6,592 nucleotides of DNA from positions 8,333 to 14,924 of the forward strand of contig VBAU01000206.1 in assembly GCA_005883855.1 (NCBI GenBank), written 5' to 3'. The notes under the pieces were generated by a model. That model was given only the letters and a program-made list of their open reading frames with translations. It was not told where the DNA came from and did no database searches. The position numbers and the translations under genes were made by a program. Shown one piece after another: positions 1 through 6,592 of the stretch; position 1 is the first letter of the stretch, and every line of letters begins with the position of its first letter. Source of the stretch: Bacteroidota bacterium. Lineage in GTDB: Bacteria; Bacteroidota; Bacteroidia; Chitinophagales; Chitinophagaceae.

Positions 1-1831
1 TCTTGTAATGGAGCGAATTAAAATTGAAATCCTTCGCGATGCCAACGATCGTCCCGATTGAATCGAAGCCAAAATTTTTACCCAGTAACCACGACATGGG
101 TTTTTTGGGAGTATCTTTCAATAATTCTTTTGCAAGCGACTCGTTAATGATATATTCTTTTCCATTTGCGGATGGTTCGCTGGAAAAATTTTTCCCGAGT
201 AACAAGGAGATTTTATAAACAGATAAGTAATCATGGTCGACGATTAATCTTGTCGAAGTAAGCTGTCTCAGCGGGCCATCACCCTTAAACTGAACTCCCG
301 ATTGATCTAAATGACTTCCCAAAACATCCTGCGCACCAGTTACCCCGGAAATCAGTGTGTTGTTTGATAGTTGTTGTTTTATTACGTCAAACTTGCTGTC
401 AGTGATTTCGTCAAGCGGAATGGTTACAACCTGGTCACGGGTAAACCCCGGATCACGACCCTGCATATAGTTCAATTGCCGCAGGGCGAAAATGGTGGTG
501 ATGATTAAGAAAATGGCGCTTGTAAATTGCGCTACCACGAGCACATTCCTCAACGTGCCTTTGTTTTTGCCGGTTTGTATCGAACCCTTAAGCACCTTTA
601 TCGGTTGGAATGCCGATAGGTAAATTGCTGGATAAATTCCGGAAAGTATACCCACACACACAGTGCCGAGAAAAACATATAACAGCAGAAGTGGATTGTT
701 GAAAATTGGCAACTTGAGATTGCGTTGACTTAAATTATTTACATAAGGCAAAACCAATTGAACCAGCACAATGGCGAGTAATAACGCAATTAGCGATAGC
801 AAGACAGTTTCGCCAATGAATTGCAAACTTAGTTGGACACGCTGCGCCCCTACAGATTTCCGGATTCCCACTTCCCTGGCTCTTTCTGCAGAGCGGGCCG
901 TTGACAGGTTCATGAAGTTCACGCAAGCAATGACGAGCACGATGATAGCTATGATCGAAAAAATGTTCGTATAAGTCTTATTGAATTTCTGGTAATTCAG
1001 ATAATCGAGGCCAATATCGTTTGCTTTTGAATGAACATCCCTGAGCGGAAGAAGGAACAATTCATAGTTTTTCCATCCATCACCGCTAGTCATATGGGCC
1101 TTCAGGTAAGCCGGGAATTTTTTTTCAAGAGCGGCAACATTCGTGTGAGGTGCCAGTTCTAAAAAGGTATTCAGCCAGTTACCGTCCCAGTTATTCATCA
1201 TGTCTGCATAATGCTCATGGAATGTACTGATGGTATACAATGCATCGAACTGTAACTGCGAATTTTGAGGAACGTTTTGCAGAATGCCTGTCACAATAAA
1301 ACTACTTGTGTCCCCACCGTAATGTGTCACGGTTTTCCCAACCGGATCTTCTGCTCCGAATAATTTTTCAGCTGACGCTTCAGTCAAAACCACGCTATTT
1401 GGCTTTTGCAAGACCGTCTCAGCGCTGCCCTTTATTAATTTGAAGTCGAAAATTTGGAGGAACGTTGAATCAACAAAAAAAACTTGTGGAAGATAAATCC
1501 TCTTCTCATTATAAGTCATTTGATTTTTACTGTTCCACCATATCCTGGTAAAGTTTGTTATTTCCGGAAAGTCATTCTTCAATGTCGGGCCCATCGGGAA
1601 CATGGATAGCGCTACCTTTTGGACGGCGACCATTCCTTCAAACTTCTGAACCTCATTTAATCGGTATATATTTTTCTTATGAAAGTTGTCGAAACTTCTC
1701 TCATAGAGAACAAAAAGCATAATCACTATACACGCTGCCATTCCAATGGCAAGACCAACGACATTAATGAAAGAGAAAACCTTGTTCTTCCACAGGTTTC
1801 TCCACGCGATTTTGAAATAATTTTTGATCAT
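1..1831 (-). CDS. MacB/FtsX-family ABC transporter permease, 3' end outside window
   Basis: I translated this frame by hand from ATG at 1831-1829; it stays open for 610 codons and leaves at the left edge, so no stop is visible. The protein begins MIKNYFKIAWRNLWKNK, a basic cytoplasmic lead typical of the family. Likely membrane helices are at about 19-41, 287-309, 342-363, 380-403 and 429-450. Residues ~45-285 are the first MacB-like periplasmic domain. Residues ~285-410 are the first FtsX domain, with the cytoplasmic motif RAREVGIRKSVGA at 317-329. The second periplasmic domain starts near 451 and is still running at 610. Compared with the complete 790-residue neighbour, about 180 residues (the last three helices and second FtsX domain) are off-window. 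In this family the permease passes conformational change from a separate MacB/LolD-type ATPase to the periplasm; the substrate cannot be told. It follows the remnant gene by 99 bases, without a clear Shine-Dalgarno. Confidence 0.93.
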   Translation of the reverse strand, partial: MIKNYFKIAWRNLWKNKVFSFINVVGLAIGMAACIVIMLFVLYERSFDNFHKKNIYRLNEVQKFEGMVAVQKVALSMFPMGPTLKNDFPEITNFTRIWWNSKNQMTYNEKRIYLPQVFFVDSTFLQIFDFKLIKGSAETVLQKPNSVVLTEASAEKLFGAEDPVGKTVTHYGGDTSSFIVTGILQNVPQNSQLQFDALYTISTFHEHYADMMNNWDGNWLNTFLELAPHTNVAALEKKFPAYLKAHMTSGDGWKNYELFLLPLRDVHSKANDIGLDYLNYQKFNKTYTNIFSIIAIIVLVIACVNFMNLSTARSAERAREVGIRKSVGAQRVQLSLQFIGETVLLSLIALLLAIVLVQLVLPYVNNLSQRNLKLPIFNNPLLLLYVFLGTVCVGILSGIYPAIYLSAFQPIKVLKGSIQTGKNKGTLRNVLVVAQFTSAIFLIITTIFALRQLNYMQGRDPGFTRDQVVTIPLDEITDSKFDVIKQQLSNNTLISGVTGAQDVLGSHLDQSGVQFKGDGPLRQLTSTRLIVDHDYLSVYKISLLLGKNFSSEPSANGKEYIINESLAKELLKDTPKKPMSWLLGKNFGFDSIGTIVGIAKDFNFNSLHYK

Positions 1832-1854
1832 GGCTTCAAATTTTGTTTGTCAAT

Positions 1855-1927
1855 AGTGAATTGTCAATTGTCAATGCAACTTTCCGCCAATCGGGAACTA
1901 TTCACTATTCACAATTCACAATTCACG
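1855..1927. repeat. Inverted heptamer tracts, possible hairpin
   Basis: Two tracts of 7-base units face each other. On the plus strand 1855-1875 reads AGTGAAT, TGTCAAT, TGTCAAT; 1900-1927 reads ATTCACT, ATTCACA, ATTCACA, ATTCACG. The longest perfect arm I checked pairs 1852-1861 with 1900-1909 (10 bases), and GTGAATTGT at 1856-1864 can alternatively pair with 1911-1919 or 1918-1926. The loop is about 24-40 bases. The structure fills most of the gap between the remnant's stop and the ATG at 1831. It could attenuate or stabilise minus-strand RNA, but no U-run follows, so it is not a standard intrinsic terminator. Confidence 0.75.
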
Positions 1928-1930
1928 ACG

Positions 1931-2121
1931 TCATTCTGTTCGCAATGACTTTGCAGGGTTCACAATTACAGCTTTTATTGCCTGGAAACTTCATCATATA
2001 TCCAAAGCCCAATTAGCAAAGCCACAACCATGCCTTCAGCCAATCCACCAATATTGATTAATGAATAAACTTTATTCTTGATTAAAGTCCCCCATGCAGT
2101 TTTAAAATAACTCTTGAACAT
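1931..2121 (-). pseudogene. Gutted ABC permease: N-terminus joined out of frame to C-terminal tail
   Basis: From ATG at 2121-2119 the first 44 codons read as a family N-terminus: MFKSYFKTAWGTLIKNK, then the first membrane helix, ending in the frequent WIYDE motif. After three more codons (V, S, R/Q region) the frame hits TAA at 1977-1975. One frame over, 1990-1931 encodes SFQAIKAVIVNPAKSLRTE followed by TGA, which is the last 19 residues of the same family (compare SFQAIKATIANPVKSLRME in the neighbour). The two periplasmic domains and nearly all helices are gone: about 727 codons if the parent resembled the 790-residue gene. The junction is near 1985-1991. Residue 29 is Glu inside the helix (GLAEGM, versus GLALGI and GLAIGM in the neighbours), a further sign of decay. 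A 48-residue single-helix peptide could still be made, but I see no reason to expect it to function. Confidence 0.88.
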
Positions 2122-2173
2122 GTTATAGAGTAATAAGTTTTATGTACTTAGCTTTCTGTTCTTTGTCCATCTT

Positions 2174-2277
2174 CGTTGTGTCACTCACTTGTACGTTCAG
2201 ACCATTAATGAACAAGGCGTACAAGAGTGCCCCGATGCAGCACAAAAGCTAAACCCGGGGTCAGTGACCACGCAACG
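2174..2277. repeat. Small repeat element with imperfect inverted ends
   Basis: The element starts CGTTGTG and ends CACGCAACG. Read inward, both ends show CGTTG followed shortly by TCACT (2181-2185 on the left; complement of AGTGA 2263-2267 on the right), so the ends are imperfect inverted repeats. The right half contains ACAAGAGTGC (2221-2230) and ACGCAACG (2270-2277), two strings that lie almost adjacent in the compact copy at 4772-4793. Between them here are 39 bases containing an odd palindrome, GGTCAGTGACC at 2259-2269. I saw no convincing target duplication at the edges. It may be a MITE-like or REP-like unit. It occupies the gap between the complete permease and the remnant, where no gene is evident. 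Confidence 0.6.
2188..2225. repeat. Stem-loop inside the intergenic element
   Basis: CTTGTAC at 2188-2194 pairs perfectly with GTACAAG at 2219-2225, and GTTCA at 2195-2199 pairs with TGAAC at 2209-2213. This gives a 12-pair stem with a 5-base bulge (2214-2218) and a 9-base loop (2200-2208). No T-run follows on either strand, which argues against a simple intrinsic terminator. Confidence 0.65.
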
Positions 2278-2329
2278 AAAAGCTTAATTCTTATTCCTCA
2301 ATTCGGCTCAAAAAATTTTCTTCTTCATT

Positions 2330-2350
2330 CATCACCCCTCACGATTCACC
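2330..2350. repeat. Degenerate heptamer tract after the complete permease
   Basis: On the plus strand the three 7-base blocks are CATCACC, CCTCACG and ATTCACC, a worn version of the ATTCAC tracts at 1900-1927 and 4840-4867. It ends 4 bases from the stop codon at 2357-2355. Taken alone this tract would not be convincing; the matching position next to the other two stops is what supports it. Confidence 0.5.
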
Positions 2351-2354
2351 TTCT

Positions 2355-4727
2355 TTATTCCATTCTCAAACTCTTCACCGGGTTTGCTATTGTCGCTTTT
2401 ATTGCCTGGAAACTGATTGTTATCAATGCAATCAACAGTGCCGTAAACGCAGCTATTATAAATACCCACCAACTTAAACTAGTTTTATAAGCAAAGTCCT
2501 GCAGCCATTGATTGCTGAAATACCAGGCAACAGGTGAAGCAATAATAATTGCTATCAGTACAAGTAATAGAAATTCTTTGGAAAGAAGATTGAATAATAT
2601 AACAGGGCTTGCACCTAACACTTTTCTTATGCCAAATTCTTTTGTACGCTGTTCTGCTGTAAATATTACAAGCCCTAATAAACCAAGACATGAAATGAAT
2701 ATGGCAAGAAACGCAAAGTAGTTGGCAAGCTGACTTACTACTTGTTCACTTTTATAGAGCTTTTGATATTCTTCATCAGAAAATTTATAAGTAAACGGAA
2801 CTTTTGGATTGAGTTCTTTATAAACCTTTTCAAGACTTGCTAAAACCTCTTTCGTTTTTCCGGATTCTGTTTTCACAAATGCAATACCTCCAGCAAAATT
2901 TTCGCCAAGGCGAAGCATCAATGGATTGATAGCCGTGTGCAGTGAATTAAAATGGAAATCTTTTACAACGCCAATAATAGTTCCTTTTGTTCCCCAGAGA
3001 GTTAGCGACTTGCCGACAGGATTTTTGTATCCTATTATTTTTAAGGCGGTTTCATTAATAATGTAATTCGCAGAATCTGTTGCAAAATCTCTTGAGAAAT
3101 CCCTGCCCTCCAGCATTTGTATATGCATTGTTTTGATAAAATCATAACCAACCCCAACTTGCGTAAAGTCAATTTTGGAATTTGGATCTTTCCCTTCCCA
3201 TAGAACACCGGTGGTGCCATTATTAATTTTTGTAGGTGCATCGGTTGCATGAGTTACGCCTGTTACTCCGGGCATCTTCAAAGCCTCGGGTTTAAATACT
3301 GTGTACTTAGATGTTAAATCGCCTTCTAATGGAATATACAAAAGATTCTCCCTGTTATAACCAAGATTAAGGGATTGTATATAATTCACCTGTTTACTTA
3401 CAACGATTGTTCCGATAATAAATACGATGGAAAGTATAAATTGAAAAACAACAAGCCCTTTACGAAACCATAAAGCACTGCTTGAAAATTTTAATGAGCC
3501 TTTTAAAATGCGGACAGGCTTGAATGAGGATAAATATATTGCAGGATAGCTTCCGGAAATAAAACCTGTTACCAACAACAATGCTGATAGGCTTAACCAG
3601 AAACCCGCATCCTTAAAAGGAATATGAATTTCTTTTCCGGTAATCTGGTTAAACTGAGGCAGCACAAGTGTTACAAGCGCCAGTGAAATGATTACCGCTG
3701 TTGTTACGATCAATAAAGCTTCACCCATAAACTGCCTTACCAATGCAAAGCGAATTGCACCTGCCACTTTTCTTATACCAATTTCTTTCGCACGTTTTAC
3801 AGAACGTGCTGTTTCAAGATTCATAAAGTTGATACAGGCAATCAGCAAAATAAAAATGGCAACAATGCTAAAGAGCTTTACATACTGAATTCTTCCGCCG
3901 GATATGTTCCCGTTTTTATCTAAATCAGGATGCAGGTAAACATCTCCATAGCGTTGAATACCAAGCCTTACATACACCTGTGAGGTTTGGTCTTTATTAT
4001 ACTTATCAAGAAAACGGCTTATCTTATTTTCAAAGGCTTTTGCATCTGTTCCTTTTCGCAGCATAACGCAGGTAAGTGGTCCGTTATTGGTCCAATTTTT
4101 TGCCCAACTATTATCTTCTAAAAAAATCTGCCAGCTTAAAATGTAATCAAATTGTAAAGAACTGCTTGTTGGCACATTGTCAAACACAGCTGTTATTTTT
4201 AAATCCTTTTTGTTATTGTAGCGTATTGTTTTGCCAATAGCTTGTTGTGGTGAACCAAAAAAATCTTCTGCCATTTTTTTTGAAACAGCAATACCAACAG
4301 GTGATTGCAGTGCAGTGGCGGCATTCCCCTCCAGCATAGGATAGGTAAACATTTTAAAAAAATCCTGCCCTGCATGGTTTCCATTTTCTTTAATTATTTT
4401 ATTGTTAGCTTCAAAGGTGTTTAATTCGTTCCATGCGTAACCGGTTGCATATTCTATTTCAGGGAACACTCTTTTCAACTCATCTGCCATCAATCCCTGG
4501 GTAGCATACCCGCCACCTATTTGCCCGTCATTATAGCGCCTTTCAAAAACACTGTATAACTGCGAGCCGTTTTTATGAAAAGCATCTATGCTTTGTTCGT
4601 CATGCGCCCATAGCATTATTACAAGGCTACAGGCAATCCCCAAAGCAAGACCTGATAATTTAATAACAGAAAAAAATTTGTTTCTCCATAAATTTCGCCA
4701 TGCGGTTTTTAAATAATTTTTAAACAT
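2355..4727 (-). CDS. MacB/FtsX-family ABC transporter permease, complete (790 aa)
   Basis: A complete inner-membrane permease, from ATG at 4727-4725 to TAA at 2357-2355. The start is supported because the family lead MFKNYLKTAWRNLWRNK begins exactly there. Predicted order: helix 1 at ~19-41; MacB-like periplasmic domain ~45-280; helices at ~283-305, 336-357 and 376-398 forming the first FtsX domain, with RAKEIGIRKVAGA at 312-324; helix ~424-445; second periplasmic domain ~450-665; helices ~669-691, 717-737 and 752-775 forming the second FtsX domain, with EFGIRKVLGAS at 697-707; tail NPVKSLRME. It has eight helices and no Walker motifs, so it needs an ATPase supplied in trans. By family knowledge it would couple ATP hydrolysis to periplasmic movement, as in export or lipoprotein handling; the substrate is unknown. 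It lies 143 bases after the upstream permease stop, and only a weak AT-rich leader precedes it. Confidence 0.96.
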   Translation of the reverse strand: MFKNYLKTAWRNLWRNKFFSVIKLSGLALGIACSLVIMLWAHDEQSIDAFHKNGSQLYSVFERRYNDGQIGGGYATQGLMADELKRVFPEIEYATGYAWNELNTFEANNKIIKENGNHAGQDFFKMFTYPMLEGNAATALQSPVGIAVSKKMAEDFFGSPQQAIGKTIRYNNKKDLKITAVFDNVPTSSSLQFDYILSWQIFLEDNSWAKNWTNNGPLTCVMLRKGTDAKAFENKISRFLDKYNKDQTSQVYVRLGIQRYGDVYLHPDLDKNGNISGGRIQYVKLFSIVAIFILLIACINFMNLETARSVKRAKEIGIRKVAGAIRFALVRQFMGEALLIVTTAVIISLALVTLVLPQFNQITGKEIHIPFKDAGFWLSLSALLLVTGFISGSYPAIYLSSFKPVRILKGSLKFSSSALWFRKGLVVFQFILSIVFIIGTIVVSKQVNYIQSLNLGYNRENLLYIPLEGDLTSKYTVFKPEALKMPGVTGVTHATDAPTKINNGTTGVLWEGKDPNSKIDFTQVGVGYDFIKTMHIQMLEGRDFSRDFATDSANYIINETALKIIGYKNPVGKSLTLWGTKGTIIGVVKDFHFNSLHTAINPLMLRLGENFAGGIAFVKTESGKTKEVLASLEKVYKELNPKVPFTYKFSDEEYQKLYKSEQVVSQLANYFAFLAIFISCLGLLGLVIFTAEQRTKEFGIRKVLGASPVILFNLLSKEFLLLVLIAIIIASPVAWYFSNQWLQDFAYKTSLSWWVFIIAAFTALLIALITISFQAIKATIANPVKSLRME

Positions 4728-4771
4728 AATAATGGTTTTATATTTATTATCGTGTTCAATAAAGTTTCAAC

Positions 4772-4793
4772 CGCACAAGAGTGCGACGCAACG
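4772..4793. repeat. Compact copy of the ACAAGAGTGC/ACGCAACG repeat
   Basis: CGCAC (4772-4776) and GTGCG (4781-4785) form a perfect 5-pair stem around an AAGA loop, followed at once by ACGCAACG (4786-4793). The same 10-base core and 8-base end occur at 2221-2230 and 2270-2277, where 39 bases separate them instead of one. On the minus strand the copy lies about 45 bases before the ATG of the complete permease, so it would be in its 5' leader or promoter region. Confidence 0.6.
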
Positions 4794-4839
4794 ATGTTCA
4801 ATTCATATTCTTCAGCTTACTACATAAAAGTTCTTCTTC

Positions 4840-4867
4840 ATCCACGATTGACGATTCACCATTCATG
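4840..4867. repeat. Heptamer tandem tract after the right-hand permease
   Basis: Four consecutive 7-base units read on the plus strand as ATCCACG, ATTGACG, ATTCACC and ATTCATG. The tract ends 3 bases from the stop codon at 4873-4871. In minus-strand RNA the consensus unit is roughly NGUGAAU. It matches the tract after the remnant in unit length, phase and distance from the stop. Confidence 0.7.
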
Positions 4868-4870
4868 TTG

Positions 4871-6592
4871 TCATTCCGTTCTCAAACTCTTCACCGGATT
4901 AGCTATTGCTGCTCGTATTGCCTGGAAGCTTACTGTTATCAAAGCAATAATTATTGCAACAAGTCCGCCTGCAGCAAATAACCACCAACTGATGTTGATG
5001 CGATAAGCATAATCTTGCAACCATTGGTGCATGTAATACCATGCAATGGGTGTAGCAATCGCAAAGCCAATTGCAATGAGTATGATAAATTCTTTTGAAA
5101 ACAAATAAACGATATTGCCGGTACTGGCGCCAAGCACTTTTCTTACGCCAACTTCTTTTATTCTCTGCACTGCCATGAACGAGGCTAAACCATACAACCC
5201 AAGACAGCTAAGGAATATCGCGATTGCTGCAAAAATTTTATACAACTGCGATAACTGATTTTCCTGTTTGTAAAAATTTTCAATTTTATCATCAAGAAAC
5301 TTGTATTCATAAACATAATCGGGAAACGTTTGCTCCCATATTTTTTTAACCGATTGCATGGTTGAAGAAATGTTTGTCGTTGCAACTTTTATTGCAGCCT
5401 GGCGGTACATGGTGCTGTTGGTGGTAATAAGCAATGGTGCCAGATTATTGCGAAAAGACCTGTCATTAAAATCTTTCAATACACCAACGACAGGACATGT
5501 TATTAGACCACCGTATATGCTTATTTCTTTGTTCAATATATCTTCCGGTTTTTTAAATCCCAAACTTTTTACAAGCGATTCATTCACTAAAAATTCTCTT
5601 GTCGGATCGGAGGGTTGTAAATTTCTTCCGGCTGCCAGTTGTAATTTATAGGTGGGAACATATTCGTCGTCGGCGAATTTGACAATAGCCTGAAAATCTG
5701 CTTCTTTTATTGCATTATCAAATTTGAATGTGGTCCACTTGTCATTATCATCTTCAACCGGGGTGTTGGAACTAAAGCTCGCTGCCTGCACGCCGTTTAC
5801 TGACAGTAACTGTTGTCTTAAATAGTCCGTCAGTTTGCTGCCTGTCCTATCCGGACGGAAAGGAACATTTACAATGGCATCTTTATCGAAGCCTAACGGT
5901 TGATTCATAAAATAATTCATCTGCTTTACAATGATGAGTGTTCCGATGATGAGCGCCTGGGCAATGATGAATTGAAACACCACCAACCCTCTTCTTAATG
6001 AAACTCCCTTTGCAGTATTTACTGTGAGCTTACTCTTTAAAGCATTAACAGGATTGAAACGTGATAAAACAATAGAGGGATAAAAACCCGCGAGTGCGGT
6101 TACAACAATTGTTACAGTGAACAGAAATAAAATAATTGCAGGATTGTTTAGTATATTGAATGAAAGCGAAAGTTCTAAAAGTTGATTTACATAAGGTAAT
6201 GCAAGAATTGTAATAACTGCTGCAAGGATTACAGCACTTGTAACTATCAAAAATGTTTCAACGATGAATTGGATTTGCAATTGGGATTTATTACTCCCCA
6301 AAACTTTTCTTACGCCAACCTCCTTTGCCCGATTAACAGCTTGTGCCGTGGAGAGGTTGATAAAGTTTACACAGGCAATTAACAGAATGAATGCTGCAAT
6401 CAGCCACAATACATTGAGGAGTTCATGGCTGATTGTTTTGTTGCTGTAATCACCTGTTTGTGTGTCATAATGCACTGCGCTTAATGGTTGTACAATGTAA
6501 CTATCCTTATCGTCGGGAGACTGTACCTTTCGTGCGTATGCCCTTAGTTGTTGATTAAAATTGTCAACAGAAATATTCGGCGGCAACAAAAC
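4871..6592 (-). CDS. MacB/FtsX-family ABC transporter permease, 5' end outside window
   Basis: The frame is open from the right edge to TGA at 4873-4871 and shows 573 residues. A TTG at 6589-6587 could be read as a start, but it falls inside the first periplasmic domain; alignment with the 790-residue neighbour (LLIACVNFINL against LLIACINFMNL) puts about 225 residues, including helix 1, outside the window. Counting from that TTG, helices lie at ~57-79, 110-131 and 150-172 (first FtsX domain, motif RAKEVGVRKVLGS at 87-99), ~200-221, then the second periplasmic domain ~225-445, and helices ~449-471, 499-517 and 534-556 (second FtsX domain, motif KEVGVRKVLGAS). It ends NPVKSLRTE. There is no nucleotide-binding domain. 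It is first in the visible row of paralogues and, like them, presumably works with a separate ATPase; its substrate cannot be inferred. Confidence 0.94.
   Translation of the reverse strand, partial: VLLPPNISVDNFNQQLRAYARKVQSPDDKDSYIVQPLSAVHYDTQTGDYSNKTISHELLNVLWLIAAFILLIACVNFINLSTAQAVNRAKEVGVRKVLGSNKSQLQIQFIVETFLIVTSAVILAAVITILALPYVNQLLELSLSFNILNNPAIILFLFTVTIVVTALAGFYPSIVLSRFNPVNALKSKLTVNTAKGVSLRRGLVVFQFIIAQALIIGTLIIVKQMNYFMNQPLGFDKDAIVNVPFRPDRTGSKLTDYLRQQLLSVNGVQAASFSSNTPVEDDNDKWTTFKFDNAIKEADFQAIVKFADDEYVPTYKLQLAAGRNLQPSDPTREFLVNESLVKSLGFKKPEDILNKEISIYGGLITCPVVGVLKDFNDRSFRNNLAPLLITTNSTMYRQAAIKVATTNISSTMQSVKKIWEQTFPDYVYEYKFLDDKIENFYKQENQLSQLYKIFAAIAIFLSCLGLYGLASFMAVQRIKEVGVRKVLGASTGNIVYLFSKEFIILIAIGFAIATPIAWYYMHQWLQDYAYRINISWWLFAAGGLVAIIIALITVSFQAIRAAIANPVKSLRTE

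Noticed and set aside
1..1831. Possible frameshift in the left-hand gene
   Set aside because: A full hand translation from 1831 to the edge stayed open and kept family motifs in order, so the gene appears intact as far as it is visible.
1900..1927. CRISPR-like array
   Set aside because: The units are 7 bases long and directly abutting, without spacers.
1679..1948. Plus-strand open frame of 89 codons across the start of the left-hand gene
   Set aside because: It spans the antisense of a conserved N-terminus and then the heptamer repeats; its C-terminal half is simply translated repeat.
2280..2329. Intrinsic terminator after the complete permease
   Set aside because: There is an A/T-rich stretch (AAAAAATTTT around 2310) but no GC-rich stem directly before a T-run on the minus strand.
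2227..2490. Plus-strand open frame of 87 codons
   Set aside because: It runs from the intergenic repeat into the antisense of the complete permease's 3' end and has no family features.
4728..4770. Bacteroidota-type promoter before the complete permease
   Set aside because: The leader is AT-rich and contains TTG triplets, but I found no TAnnTTTG-like -7 element at a fitting distance, so I could not support a call.
5358..5651. Plus-strand open frame of 97 codons
   Set aside because: It lies wholly opposite the right-hand permease, whose minus-strand frame has clear family motifs; the plus-strand protein shows no recognisable domain.
6587..6589. TTG as the start of the right-hand permease
   Set aside because: The codon falls about 225 residues into the family alignment and the frame continues upstream to the window edge, so the real start is outside.

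Overview
The window looks like chromosomal DNA of a member of the Bacteroidota, probably near the Chitinophagaceae/Sphingobacteriia. This is an inference. The protein style is typical of that phylum (openings such as MFKNYLKTAWRNLW, tails such as NPVKSLRTE, duplicated-core permeases of about 790 residues). The DNA is AT-rich, start codons lack clear purine-rich Shine-Dalgarno sequences, and the gaps carry ATTCAC-type heptamer tracts. No marker gene in the window fixes the genus.

Everything that codes lies on the minus strand, so transcription runs from right to left. The order is: a permease whose 5' end lies beyond the right edge (4871-6592); a complete 790-residue permease (2355-4727); a gutted permease remnant (1931-2121); and a permease whose 3' end lies beyond the left edge (1-1831, 610 residues visible). 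All four belong to one family: MacB/FtsX-like ABC transporter permeases with two MacB-type periplasmic domains and two FtsX-type membrane domains, and no ATPase domain of their own. The intact genes are divergent paralogues, not recent copies over most of their length. No ATP-binding subunit, outer-membrane partner or regulator is encoded here, so any ATPase must lie outside the window.

The gaps hold the less ordinary material. After each of the three visible permease stop codons, a short tract of 7-base units (ATTCAC-like on the plus strand) begins 3 to 4 bases downstream. Between the remnant and the left-hand gene that tract faces an inverted tract and could form a long hairpin. A second repeat family, with an ACAAGAGTGC core and an ACGCAACG end, occurs in compact form upstream of the complete gene and in an expanded form with inverted ends upstream of the remnant.

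The most informative local event is the remnant. It joins the first ~44 codons of a permease directly to its last ~19 codons, out of frame, with about 2.2 kb missing. Overall this is a duplicating and decaying tandem array of export-type permeases. I did not find a clearly new biological system.
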